Counted from the stretch's first letter, positions 30,408-43,000 are shown. The stretch: DNA of 64,000 nucleotides from Chanos chanos (GCF_902362185.1 NC_044497.1:50566776-50630775), one strand, 5' to 3'. Numbers and translations: made by a program. The notes: generated by a model not told the origin, from the letters alone.

Positions 30408-32503
30408 TCAGGAATCTGCCTTGCTTTGGAAGAGCTCATCATAGTCAGTGCTGGGGTCCTCATCTCCTTCCTAAAATAAAGACACCCAGGTTAGTCTAAC
30501 AATCGAGATTGGAAACCAAAATTCATACAACCATCCAGCATACAAAAAGACTGCCAATATTGCTCATTCAGTGATCAACATGAAACATCCATGAATACCA
30601 AAAATATAATATTTACCTTGGGTTCCTTGAACTCGAGGTCCTCACCATACTGAATGGAGAAGTCAATGTGCTGCAGGACAATGTTGATGCCTTCTTCATC
30701 AGTCCGGTCAAAGGGAAGGAATCGCACCATGCTGTAGTCATCAATCTTAAGATACAAACATGTATGATTAGTACTGCGTATCTTGTGTAAAAGATGATTA
30801 CTAAATTATGAATTGTGAGTGCATTACACTTAGTGTAGTTTTATAGTTCATTACTGGGACTAAGATTCATGAAAAACTGCAGTGTGGTATACGATGTATG
30901 ACATATACTCCGTCCACGTATCAAAAAGACAGATGATGAGCATCTCACCAAACCACAGATAGCTTTGGTAAGTTTCCTGAACTTCTTGCTCCTCAGGGTG
31001 GCTGAGTTATCCTCCATCATTGAATACATATCTGGATCTAGATATCTGTATAAAATATCAACATCTCCAATTAGCAGTGCATTTGTAATAGACAGACAGA
31101 CAGACGGCTTTAATCAACATATACTGACCATGTTGCTGTACATGTAAGACGGATACTTACTTTTCAATTTCCTTCTTGGCTTTTGGACTTAACAGGTCCA
31201 TTTTGGTCATGATGTTCACCTGTGGGATTTCTAGGGACACCATGGCGCTGAGAGCAGCCATAACACCAGAGATAAACTAAGAAATGGAGAAAGCAATCAA
31301 TATTTCTCACCACTTTAATTATAACATTAGCACCAAAGCAATAGGCAATGTCTAAACTCAGAGGGGAAAACACATATTAACACATATTTCCACATATATA
31401 CCATATTTATAAATGTGTTAACATGTTTATAAAGGTACTGAATGAGAGTTTAGGCCTCAAACACACGGTAAGTCCAGTCGGTCCCCTCAAGACCAAGCCT
31501 GGCCCTGTTGATCTACCTTAAAAGTCTCCACCATGAACTGTGAGTCCACCAAGAAGACGCCACAGACACGGAACTCCCACTGCTGCAGCTGTTCTACCAA
31601 CTGCTTCATGACAGGGAGGTGAGTGTACAGTTCTATCTGACCTGAAAGTCACAAACATAACATCTCTGCATTTTAACCCGTGTTTACAACCATGAATATG
31701 ATGCCCATCCATTCTATATGGTCTCTTCCCGTTTCAATAGCACCTTACCAGGACAGTCAAAGAGTATGTAGTCATCTTCAACATGTCCAAGACATTCCTC
31801 CAGCCAGTCAAAATTACTGGCAAAGTACTCCATGCAGAAAACCAGTCCACCATTAGGGCCAAATCTCAAAGAGTCATCTTCCATGACATCATCCACTTGA
31901 ATCAGCTCCCGAATATCTGTGTGTTTTAAAACATTGGATTTTGAACAAATGACGTTCAGGGCTGAGATGTTTTGTCAGTTTTTTTTTAGTATTGCAATAT
32001 GATAAAGAATCTGATCATGCTGAACACAAGACCACAACTGTGAATAAACTACCTTTAAGATACTCACCAGCCATAACCGGATAGTCAAAGTGCTCTGCTG
32101 CTGGATCAAGGTTGAAAACCTGTACGGAGCGGTTCATAGCTTCGGCGTGCTGGACCATAGTGGAACAGTACGTACTCTACGATACAAAACAGAGAGCAGT
32201 GTGGAAGCAATAAATGTGACATGGACGGAGTCTATTCAAAGGGTTGTGGCTGAGAGGGACGGGCCGCAACAGTTGATAGCCAACCGGCGTCATTTTTGGG
32301 GACCATAATAACGACATTTCACTCTGAGGAGTCAATACACAAAACATTAAATCCATAGAAGAACCCACGACCACCCGCAAATGATGTGGTACTTAACGTG
32401 TGTATTAGCATTTGTAGCTAACTGCTATGCTACACAGAACAGTACTGTGGCTTACCTTCCCACTTCCAGCGGGCCCCATAACGAGCTGTGCGTAGCGAGG
32501 CAT
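30408..32503 (-). CDS. gpn3: GPN-loop GTPase 3
   Basis: Small GTPase of the GPN family, known to act in assembly and nuclear import of RNA polymerase II (and III) with GPN1/GPN2. Exons: 32456-32503, 32068-32176, 31749-31916, 31517-31641, 31161-31276, 30949-31045, 30617-30745, 30408-30470; total 855 nt, 284 residues, as in human. The P-loop GPAGSGKST is split by the first intron (after GSGK). The defining Gly-Pro-Asn loop is seen in FGPNGGLV. The G3 region [12 protein letters not shown] and the guanine-specificity motif TKMDLL follow. The C-terminus is a short acidic tail ([20 protein letters not shown]) that differs from human. The start [13 protein letters not shown] fits the family. Head-to-head with fam216a and just upstream of arpc3 on the same strand. 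A poly(A) signal is at 30149-30154. Confidence 0.97.
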
Positions 32504-33181
32504 TTTTCGATTCTGACCCCTTGTTATGAAAAACACGTTTAAATTTGTTTCTCTACCTCTTTTCACTAACCCAACTACTACATGTTCTCATTTTAGCATG
32601 TCGAAACACTCTAATACCAAGCACACGCTCCTCAAGTCAACATCCTTGGCTGTAACTACGGAAGCCGTCCGGTGACAAACCCATGCACAACTTCACATCG
32701 GTGGGTCTCTCATGCTGTTGCTGCACGGCACCCGCTACCCAATTACATGAGGGCTTCATATTGCAAGTGTATGAGATCTGGAGATATTCGAATGTCTTAT
32801 GCTTTTCATAGTACATTACAAAGTGCTGAATGAAATAATCGACCCACTCACATATTTCCCCCGAGTCAGTCGAACATAAAAGTGGAACATCAACATACAT
32901 AAAATTATTGTCAGATTAGGATCCCATTTTCCATTTCCAGTGTTTATTACTTGTGTTGTTTTGGTTTTAAAATAAGTGTATTTCCCAAAGTAACTGAAAT
33001 TGTCAGGCATTTGCATCGATAACACAGCCTCTCCCCTCACTAAAATAGGGATACAGCGGGACGTTGCAATTAGTGGGCAGTGGAGGGCACATCACGCAGT
33101 CGTAACGGAGGGTAAATGCGACTCAACTCAAGCAGGCTGAGCAGCCAAAGAAAGATAGCTGTTTCGGTATGAAAACGTACA
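32504..33181. promoter_or_regulatory. Shared (bidirectional) promoter of gpn3 and fam216a
   Basis: Only 678 bp separate the two start codons, which point away from each other; the human orthologues have the same arrangement. No TATA box stands out. Shared control is inferred from the layout. Confidence 0.5.
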
Positions 33182-36028
33182 ATGAAGAAAGAAGTGAAAT
33201 TTGTCGAAAACATATATGACACCCGGGGATTCGCAAGAACTTTAAAGAATTCACGTTCATTATCAAGGTAAGAAAAGACTTTTGTATTACGTGCTGTGAT
33301 TCATTCAAGGGTTGAAGAGCAATGTGTTGTGATGTTTATCGTGGAAAATTATGTATTTGGAATTTATCAAAATAAAACGAAGGGCAAAACGCAATCCCCT
33401 CAAAACTATCCTCTGAATCATTTCAATTTAAAAGTTTCAATAATTTAACATGTATTATTCGGCCTTTTTAGGACGTCAAGCCTGAGTCATTCAAAGAACG
33501 GTAAGTTTAAGGTTTAAAGCCAGATATGTCTTAACATTATGATTTGCGCTAAGTCTATAAATTAAGTAAATGTTTTTTTAATGGAAATTGTGAACAGGTA
33601 TATGTTACAACCATTTGTTCATTCTGTTACAGTCACTGAGCTGTTAGGATTTCACGCTTATTCTTAAGCCTAACCATGCATGAACGTGTATTATTATTTT
33701 TTTAAATAATGATTTTTGTAAATGAATTCTTATTTCATCTGATGGGTATGTATGTATGTATGTATGTTTTGTTTCCAACACTCATATATAATTTTGGTTG
33801 CATTATAAAACAAATGCGTTGATACTCTTTTAAAATTCTTAATAGACAGAGGGCTTCGATTAAGAAACTGTACTTTCAAAGTACATGTAGAAATAGAAGT
33901 TTATATAAACCAAACTGGGTAGCATTGATGAATTTCAAGTATTATACCGTAACGCACCATATACCAACAACTTCCTGGTTGAAATTTCCTCTGAAGAAAT
34001 ATAATTTCAAGATATTCATTTCCTTTCAGCACTGGAATGAGGATCTACCACTTTTTTTTTTTTTGAGGAGTTTTCCAAAAACCTTGATGATTCAATAAAT
34101 TAGGATGTAGTTTCTGATGGAACCTGATATTTTTTTTTCCACACGGATAACGTGGCGGGCCCTTAGCTGTGGAGCCCAGGGAAACGCTACACCTGTGCAA
34201 TATGGGCTAAGAAACCAGATTCTTTCCTGTGCAATGACCTCAATGAATACAACATAAGACCATCTCATTTGCATGAGTCCCAAAGTGACTCTGTGCAAAG
34301 AACCTGTATCAGAACGACACAGGATAATGCTGTTCCTTTAGGACTGCTGGCTTGGCTACGTATGTGTTGCACGTGTTTCATGTATAAGTCACTATGGAGA
34401 AAAGCATCTGCCAAATTAAAAGAACATAAATGTAAACGCAAATAGTGCATATGGAAAGTTTTCACTCGCAATATCTCAAACTGTTTACCCTGGTGTATGC
34501 CTTGAAATTAGAATTTATTTTCATAAACAACTGCAAACTGTATTGTCAGTCCTGTCTCATTGGTCGTGTAACACTCCTCTGCGGCTAAAGTAAGACTTGG
34601 CAATGGAAAAAAAAGGGATATCTGTAACATCCTTTGAAGCAGATTAATGCGGATGAAGTGGACAGTGCATAATACAACAGAAACCTGGACATAATTATGT
34701 CATCCATCAAGACTGGATGATTAAGTCATAGAGTGATCAGAAATCAACTGAGAGACTAATTGATTATTTCTGAGACTGTGAACAAGCATTACGGTCAGTA
34801 CTAAATTGAACTAAATATTTCTTTTATTTGGCAGCCTCGGGTGTGAAAAAGACTACAGACTATGGGCCATCACAGCAGAAAACAGCACTTCCACAGTTGA
34901 CTCAAAGGAGCCAGTGTGTCAACATTATCCAGATTCCTAAAACTATGACAACTGCCCCATTTCTGCAAGTAAACTGGGATCTACTTTCAGTGGCAGCTAT
35001 CATTTGATACCAGTCTTATGCTAACTTTTACTCAGAAATAATATCACCTGTCACAATACAGCAATTTGTGAGCTATAAAAAATTAAATTTTACTAATGAC
35101 TTATTTTACTTTCTTCGTAAAAGAAATATGCTTAGAAATGACTTAGAAATAACTTATATTTCAGCATCCAAGCCTGACCCCAGGGCAGAAGCGTTACCTT
35201 TGCTCTGTTGCAGAGACTCACAGTGGTGAATATGTTCGGAGACTCATAAAGCAGTACTACCTGAATGTGTTAAACAGGTGCATCAGAACTGGTAAAATAC
35301 ATAAACATCAACTCAGATTACTGTATACTGAGCAACAGTCAATAATGTCTTTGGAGCCACGCAAGTCTATTACCACATAAACTCTTCTCTCACAGGTCTC
35401 AACCCTCAGAAAGATGAGAATTTCAGCTTTCCAGACTTGAGTCCGTGTCCATTTGGGATGGAGAATGAAGCACAGCCCAGAAGCACAACTAACAGCAAGA
35501 GTAACAGAGAAACAGAGAAGAAGAGAACTATAACAGACCCTAAAAAAACTGTTCTTCCAAAAACTGATCATCACCAGAGAAGGTGAAACCATTGGATCTC
35601 AAAGAGAAGCAAAGAGAGAAATGTTAACGTCATTAAAAGTAAAAATATTTTTTTGTTGTTTTTCCAATTTCACAGGATGCCACACAGTTCATCGAGGTCA
35701 AACGTGAAGTACAGAGAGTTCAGGACACGTGACAGCATCACAAAACATTCAACTTCAAATAGTAAGTTCAAATCTGAATAGCATAACTATTCAAACATTT
35801 TCTAAATTAATTTCTTAAGTTTCATGATGACTAATGAGAGCGGAACAGCAAAGCTTTTTCAGTCTTGTCACACCCTTTCTACCATACTCCAATACTTTTT
35901 TTTTTTTTTTCCAAGCGTCAAGCCCTTCGAAGCATAATTTGTTGAGGAAGAAGACTGAAGAGGATTCCCTTTCTGATTTCATGAGCTCCCTGTCTCTTGA
36001 TGAAGAAGACTTTTTATCAGACACATAA
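33182..36028 (+). CDS. fam216a: FAM216A-like protein of unknown function
   Basis: Seven coding exons: 33182-33267, 33472-33500, 34835-34968, 35165-35291, 35396-35582, 35676-35761, 35916-36028; total 762 nt, 253 residues, in frame throughout. The diagnostic core begins HPSLTPGQKRYLCSVAETHS and continues EYVRRLIKQYYLNVLNR, matching the FAM216A family. It is preceded by IPKTMTTAPFLQ and followed by a Lys/Ser/Thr-rich low-complexity region. The acidic C-terminus LSDFMSSLSLDEEDF matches the human end (FMQSMSIEE type). No signal peptide or membrane segment is seen. The molecular role is not known and I do not assign one. The start (MKKEVKFVENIYD) is chosen because it is the first ATG in frame; an upstream out-of-frame ATG at 33169 opens a short overlapping frame. 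The position between gpn3 and vps29 supports the call. Confidence 0.9.
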
Positions 36029-36316
36029 TATCTTAGACTGGCTTTAGACATGAGCAAATACAGTGTCTACCTGAAATATTGCAGAACACTGAACATAACA
36101 CCTTATAAATGGCACTTGTAAAGATATCAAATCAGATGATGGGCTAGATTTTTAACCAGATTCAGATCTTCTTCTCTGGAACATTCTCTAAATCTCATCA
36201 CCTCTTATGGATGTAGAAAACCTTTTATAGTTTTCTTTTAGTTCAAATAGGTACGGCTTCATCTACCGTAAAAAAAAAAAAAAGAAATGAAACAATCGTT
36301 CACTGTGTTGTGCAAT

Positions 36317-36322
36317 TTTATT
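36317..36322 (-). promoter_or_regulatory. vps29 poly(A) signal (AATAAA on minus strand)
   Basis: TTTATT on the plus strand, about 370 bases past the vps29 stop. A weaker ATTAAA-type alternative lies at 36465-36470. Confidence 0.5.
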
Positions 36323-36349
36323 TTAGGAAACATGACTTCATAAGCACTG

Positions 36350-36355
36350 AATAAA
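36350..36355 (+). promoter_or_regulatory. fam216a poly(A) signal AATAAA
   Basis: 322 bases past the fam216a stop codon. It lies beyond the vps29 signal on the opposite strand (36317-36322), so the two 3' UTRs probably overlap. Confidence 0.5.
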
Positions 36356-36410
36356 GGCCCAAACAGGAATTCTTGATATATTTATAGGACATTTAACATG
36401 TTAATATCTA

Positions 36411-36415
<5 letters not shown>

Positions 36416-36445
<30 letters not shown>
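36416..36445. repeat. A30 homopolymer
   Basis: Lies between the converging fam216a and vps29 3' ends. Confidence 0.9.
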
Positions 36446-36448
<3 letters not shown>

Positions 36449-36694
36449 AGTGTGGCACCACATATTTAATCACTGGTTTTTGCAAATAACTGCATTCTAT
36501 ACGACCATCCAATGCTAAATTGTAAAAACTGAACACTGAAGCAAATGCTGATGACACCAATAGTATTATACAGTGTTTATATTTAAAAGACTGGACATTT
36601 ATGGTACAACATTAGCATGGTGATAGTGCTGTAGGTGGAGAGGAATGAAGATAGACTTTCTGAATGAAGAAACCCTTCATTCATGACCAACAAA

Positions 36695-36873
36695 TTAAGA
36701 CTTTTTGTACTCGATTCTCTCAACTTTGACATCATCTCCAATAAGCTGGTAAACATATGTAACCACCGTGGATGCTTGAATGTCCATCAGCACAAAAGAG
36801 GGTATGATGTTGCTGTTAAAAGAGAATTTTTAAATATTAATTATACATTTATTAAAAGCTTTAAAAATGTCTA

Positions 36874-36925
<52 letters not shown>

Positions 36926-39707
36926 TTTATTCAGACCAGGCAGGAAAGATGCAGAGAAGGCATAAAAAAACAGATTTCTTACCTTTCCAGTGCATTGTAG
37001 GCACCTGTGGCAGACCCAGGATTGATGTAGAATTTGTTCTCATTCTCAAAAGCCTCAAACTTGTGTGTGTGACCAGAGATGAGGATGTCCACGTCTAACT
37101 GTCTCTGCAAGAGTGCCAAGCTGGCCATGTCGCCCCAAGGAATCACTTGGTGTCCGTGAATCAGGCCAATTTTAAACTGCCCCACTGTTACCACTTTCTG
37201 TTCAGGGTAATTCAGGTTCTGAGATTCACAGGAAATAAAAAAAAAAGTTGTTACGTCATTGAATATTATTTGTTTACTCATGCAATGCCACTACAAGGGG
37301 TGAAAATATTGTGTCATGACAATATTTCAATTGATCCATGTTCATGTGATTCATGTTCATAGAGGAAACACACATGTGCATGTTCTCGCACACACACACA
37401 CACACACACAGACGCACACACACACACAGACACACACACACACAGGCCTGGCAAAAGAAAGGCCCGGTGGGAAGAGAGAATGACAAATAAACCTCGTCAA
37501 AGTCGCCTCTGACAATGTGCACATCTCCGGCCAGTGTTTTCAGGTAGTCATAGCTCTCCTTCGTACAGAGGTTCCCAGTGCAAAGGATGTGCTGGATCTT
37601 GCCGGGCACCAGTAGCTTTTTGAATTTGGCTGGTAGCGAGTTGCAGCGATGGGGAATATGCAAGTCACCTAACACCAGGACCAACTAGAGATTTGGAGGG
37701 ACATGTTAACATGAACACAATTCGAATGGCAACAATGCTCAGTCCTCCTGGGCAGAGGCAAAGATTCTCTCCCACTTGTAACATGTTTCAGATACTCACT
37801 CTGCAATTCAACTTAAATGCTCAGGAGCAGCTGCGTAACCAGACAGTGGAATTAGATGTCATTTTCACACAGCTGATCTGATCAAACTAACAATTACCTA
37901 GATGAAACATTCAGTGTGGCTGATGATTGTAAGTATTACAGGGCCTATAGCAAACACATCATTGAATCAAATACAACACACAGCATTAATAATGCTCACA
38001 TTCTTCATCTGTTAGAAGGGATGGATGGACAGGATACAATTCAGGTACCGTCTCAGTTTGCAAAGGTATACCAATGCTCACAAGCTACAAATAAGTGTGA
38101 ATACTACAGAAACCCTTTTCTCTACAGGTATATTTATTAATATTGTTGCAAGCAATGCATTAGCATGCAAGATGGATTTAGAGGACAATACCAAATCATT
38201 CCTGCCCTCATGTCTTACGTGTAGTAAGTCCGAATTACACAGCCAGTTGTTCCAACAGTGCCAAGAGAACAGTTTTACATGGTAGTCATAAATTAGTCTG
38301 AAATGAAAAGGGTCTGGAAAGCGGTGAGTGGGAGAAGAGATGGGGTGGGGACACTTACTCTGTGACCAGCCTGAACACAATGCAGGTGTTGATTGGAGAC
38401 GGGATGGGATACAGTGGGTGAAGGAGGGTGTGGGAGGGGGTTTGGAGAGATCAGGATGAAGCATGATCAAAGTTGTAAAAACAAAACAAAAAATGTGAGG
38501 AGAAAAAAAAATAGGTAAAATTAAAATTAGGAATTAAAAAGTGAAAAAAAAAAACGAATATTAAATGAACCATTCAAACATAAATCATACGCGTGTTAGG
38601 TGATGATGAATAAGAGGTTAGCAGTGAGTGGTTAGTAGTTAGCACGTAAGCGTGAATGGTGAAATTTGACGTGGTAGTTACAGTCCGACAGATCTTTGCA
38701 TGGACCAATCACAATTATGACACTGCAAGGTTATTATTTACAGAGTCTTGCTGTGAACAAGGCAGTATTTCTTTCATTTTAATTCTAAGTAAGATCACGA
38801 TGGTTTTGTGAGCTGTGTCTTCTGATTTGACCGTTACAATCTACATCTCTCATAACAGGACGACAATCAATCATACATCCTATTTGAAATGTATGCCAGG
38901 AAATCATCTTGAGAGGAAGGATCCGTTTCTTTCTTCACTTTTAGCCTGGTCAAATGTATCAGTTGTCACTTCAAAGCACTTCCTCTGTGTCTGTATCAAT
39001 GAATTGAACAAATCTGGCTCCAACACAAACAAGAATGGCTATATTTTCATTTCTCTCTTGGCCAGTGCTATCGTTGTCTTGGTCCGACAGCAACAGAGCG
39101 GAAAAATATTCGTAAAACGAATCCATTTTGGTCAAACTGCAATCCAAAACAGCTACAGACATAAGCCCATCACATTACTAACATTGCCATCATCTCATTC
39201 GAGGTAAACATTAAGATTCAATCACACGTTGTTCTTTGTACGCTTAGCATTTAAAATGCTGTAGAACTACGGAATGTTGAGGATTAAATGTCAAGCGAGC
39301 GCAGTTTATATCAATCTAGAAAGAAGCTGATGTTAGCTTGCTACGTTATGCTAGCTAGCGAATGGTATGCTTAAGTTATACAGATGTTTTTATAACAGTT
39401 CACTCAAGCTCACTTTAAAAAGAAACTGAAAAACAAAAGCTAACGGATAGTAAGAAAATACCGGGGTATAAAATTAAGAAGAAAACATGATTGTACCAAC
39501 CGTCAGTTCTGGCAGTTAGCTCACTCTACCCCACAGTCATGTGATCATTTAACGTTACCATATGCACTGGCTACAAGTTTGAGATGCATCTTGTCTAGGA
39601 GCTTAACTTCTGTTTAAAATTCCTGCGCAAACCGCATACCAGAAGCAAAAGACCCGACACAGATTTCAGACAAATAAATGGTTGATGAGACATTCTCGTC
39701 TTACCAT
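36695..39707 (-). CDS. vps29: Retromer subunit VPS29
   Basis: Part of the retromer (VPS26-VPS29-VPS35), which sorts cargo from endosomes to the Golgi and plasma membrane. Exons: 39705-39707 (only the ATG), 37493-37684, 36983-37218, 36695-36812, giving 549 nt and 182 residues, the usual short isoform. An optional 12-nt exon (38359-38370) would give 186. The protein has a metallophosphoesterase fold: GDLHIPHR at the N-terminus, [23 protein letters not shown] and [17 protein letters not shown]. The C-terminus is [15 protein letters not shown]. The exon 2 donor (gtttat) is weak, and a CA-rich tract (37389-37443; UG-rich in RNA) begins about 50 nt downstream. Head-to-tail with noc4l, whose stop codon is only 388 bp upstream of the vps29 ATG. 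Confidence 0.97.
36874..36917. repeat. (GT)n(TA)n microsatellite
   Basis: In the last vps29 intron, 60 to 110 nt upstream of the terminal exon as transcribed. Confidence 0.9.
37389..37443. repeat. CA-rich microsatellite in vps29 intron 2
   Basis: Interrupted (CA)n, read as (UG)n in the vps29 transcript, beginning about 50 nt downstream of the weak exon 2 donor. Confidence 0.85.
38359..38370 (-). other. vps29: vps29 alternative 12-nt microexon (AGHR)
   Basis: Inside vps29 intron 1. Read on the minus strand the 12 bases are GCTGGTCACAGA (Ala-Gly-His-Arg), preceded by ttcag and followed by gtaagt. Exon 1 ends exactly after ATG and exon 2 begins TTG GTC CTG, so inclusion gives MAGHRLVLVLGD and skipping gives MLVLVLGD, matching the two known mammalian isoforms. 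Confidence 0.85.
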
Positions 39708-39951
39708 TTTTCCTGCTGTCTATGCTGGGCCACGGAAAGCACTTACGCACGACAACCTTATTCTCGTACCAACGTCAAAACACTAACCAATGAGTAACGA
39801 ATACATCTACGGACACTAAAGTAGGACAATTTTGTTCAGGAGTACTGAAAACGCGCATTCTTCTGCTACTCCAACTAAAGATTTATAAGAGACTTTAAAT
39901 CAAAACATAAAAGTCATAAAGGGTTAAAACGTGACAAATGTACTCAAGCAG

Positions 39952-39957
39952 TTTATT
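39952..39957 (-). promoter_or_regulatory. noc4l poly(A) signal (AATAAA on minus strand)
   Basis: TTTATT on the plus strand, 138 bases past the noc4l stop codon and about 245 bases upstream of the vps29 ATG. A second copy is at 40017-40022. Confidence 0.5.
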
Positions 39958-40094
39958 TCTTTCTTTACAGACAAGGTTATCATATCCATTTGGATCCTAT
40001 ATAAAACATTAAACAATTTATTTAGAAAAATGAAGGCATTAAGACAATGGAACAGAAGAAAGCTTAAGTGGTAGTTTACAGTAAAAAGCTGCAT

Positions 40095-43000
40095 TTAATC
40101 CAGACAGAAGTGTACACCAAGAACTTCCTTGGGGCTCTGCAGCAACTGGGTGGCTGGATCAAACTCTAGCGGCACTGTCTGCTTTTCAGTCTGTTTAAGG
40201 TCCCGTTCCATCACCTGCAGAGACACAGAGTGTAGAAACATGTTCATTAACACACACTTTAATGAATCTAAGAATTTAAACATAAAACGAATCATCAAAG
40301 GCAAGCAGGTATCCAGTGACCTCTATTTCAGGTGAATTAATGATCAACCTAAGAACAGATGATCCAAGAGCTAGTCTAAGAGCGTCACCTCAAAGGTTGT
40401 GAGTTCAAGCAGCTCGCTGATGTCATCTTCCATGTCCGGCAGGGGCTGGTTTATCTTCATTGCTGCCTTTGCCACGTCAGGGTGGTAATGCTTCTGTAGG
40501 GTCTGAGTTTGAGTTACAGAGTTAAATAATGAAGGTAACAGAAATGCACAGAAATGTGTAGATTGTGCATGTTGGTGCGACATAATCCTTATACCTGTAG
40601 CTCCCATAGGCTGCTCTCCAGGGCATGACTCTGTGCTGGATCTTCCTCCTCCATCACATAAGGATCTTGACAGGGTTCTGAAACACACACACACAAACCC
40701 AGAAGATATTCATCAACAATGCTACATCAGAGGCATAGTTTTTTATGATTCTTTCCTCCAAAGCACCACTACTTGATGACTGTTCAGTTCTCTACCTAAT
40801 GGACAATTGAGAGTGACTCAGTATTACTGTTGTAATCTGGAGTGTTTTCACTTATAGTCCCAATGATAGCTCTCTTTTGAATACCATGAGATAAACCCCC
40901 CCCATAAAACTCTCAGTTTGCTTTGTGTCCATACTGTCCCTCCATTTGACAGAGGGCTGGCACCTGTTGCTGGTCCATATCAACTCTAATGAGGTCTCAG
41001 CTTCCTCTCGCACTCCCATCTTTCATTTAATATCAGATCACATTGCTGCACAGCAGCTGTGAGCGCCATATGGTAAAGCCATGAATATTATCTTCACAGT
41101 ATGCATATACTGCATCACAAACTTACAAGATGATCTGAGTTCATTTCGAGAATTTATATATGAGTTGACAAAAGTGGCTGAAAGACACCTACAGGAACTA
41201 TGGATTAAGAGCAGTTTGAACAGCTCCATATTTGCCTGCAGTTCTTTCTCTAATTTATACTCGGGCCACATAAACTGAATACCCCTATTATGAACACTAT
41301 GCAAACAGTTTCTGAAGTGTGGCCAACTGAAAGTGGTCTTTTCAGTACTTCATTAAAGACAGTAAATGTCCAGGAGAAAGACTGTCCTTTAACCAAGGAC
41401 AAAGGATGTTTACTGAAGTAACCCCATCTAAGAAACACTGCTTTAAAAAATATGTATATTGTTTATGCCCTCAATAAATGTCACATTTTGAAAAGGTATG
41501 GTAAATGATCGATCAGCATTAAGAATAATTAATGGTCTGAATTGTTTACATTAGCATAATCAAGCCAATGTGTAGGAAGGCATACCATCAGCTGCAGTGG
41601 GTCGATGGATAAGAACGCGGCAGGCTGGGTGTCTGCGAATGAGGTTGCAGATGAAAGGCAGTACCATGAGAAGAGATGTAGGCGGCGCTGTGAGGGCCAG
41701 GCGAGACAACCGCTTGATAAATGCAGCCACAAGGTAGACCGGCAAATGACTGTAAATACATCAACAACCAAAAGACAACATGAGTCCAGGATAAAGCCAG
41801 CGTAAGGACATTCTCTTCAGGCATGCAACTAAACAACTTATAGAAATAAGGCCCCTCTGTGTAGGGTGCGATAGCATGCATTTTTCAGTCATACTACATA
41901 TTTTATTAACTATTTGATTTGTGTCAAGGGATACCGGTGGTTAACTCTGTTTCAAGAGGTCACTCACGTCGAGGAGAGGAAGATGTTGGCTAGGTGGAAG
42001 AATCGTGCTCTGTATTTTACGTGGAAAACCGAGGGGTCTAGCAGATTGTACAGCTTCTTATAGAAGTCAGGATAATCTCTGCAGAGACAGTCACAGAGTT
42101 TAACACAACCACACATATGCTCTCTCAGCAATCACTGACATAGACATTGGAGGTTAAAAGTGCATTATACATGTAGGTATAGTGGCTGAAGAGGAAACTA
42201 TGTGATGTGTGCTTTGAAAGTCACTTTACTTACAGGTTGTGTTGGTGAATAAGGACAAACAGTCCATTCAGAGCCAATAAGCTAATAGCTCCACCTTAAG
42301 TAAGACACACAGACAGATATATAAACATGTATCTGATTCTTACACCATAGCTAGAGGCAGCATGGTTGTATGCAATCTACATACAAACACCTAAGGTGAC
42401 CCTAAGAGTTATTTCAGTTCCTAACAGGTTCATCATAGAAATATCCAAAAAATGTACAGGATAAAATGAAAATTTAAGAGAGAAACGCTCTTTAACTGTT
42501 GTACTACCAAAGAACTGTTGAATTATAGGAGCTGAAATACAATACATTCAAGAGACAAACACATACTATGCTGAGTCTTGTTGAACATATCACTGCCCTA
42601 GTATCCTACACCCAGACCCAAACTCACCAACATCATATGCAGCTGTCAGAAAGTCAATCAACAGGGTAGGTTCACTCATGTAAGGCAGGACTGAGTCATG
42701 GAGAATCACCAGTATCTTTTTGTACATGCTCCCTGGTAACTGAATAGGGTAACAGGATGATCAGAGTGGAGTCAAACTAACACGGCATTAAGAACATTTC
42801 CACGTTCATCAATACTCCTTTACCTTGTGCTTAAGAAATCCCAGCCACATTCGGTCAAAGGCTCTCTTATGCTCCTTAATGATGAGGGAAGACACAGAGG
42901 TTTAGGTTAGTGAATTAATCACGATTCTTTATTTATTTATTTATTTTTAAAAGGGTTTTTCTTGATGGATAAGAACTCCTACTTACTTTTATTTTGGTTG

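Noticed and set aside
37381-37445. CRISPR-like regular repeats
   Set aside because: Plain interrupted CA microsatellite in a vertebrate intron.
38596-38700. Possible box C/D snoRNA (tgatgatga motif) in vps29 intron 1
   Set aside because: It is on the strand opposite to the host gene and no box D or closing stem could be found.
41588-41881. 97-codon minus-strand frame overlapping a noc4l exon
   Set aside because: Shadow of the noc4l exon 41586-41749 in another frame.
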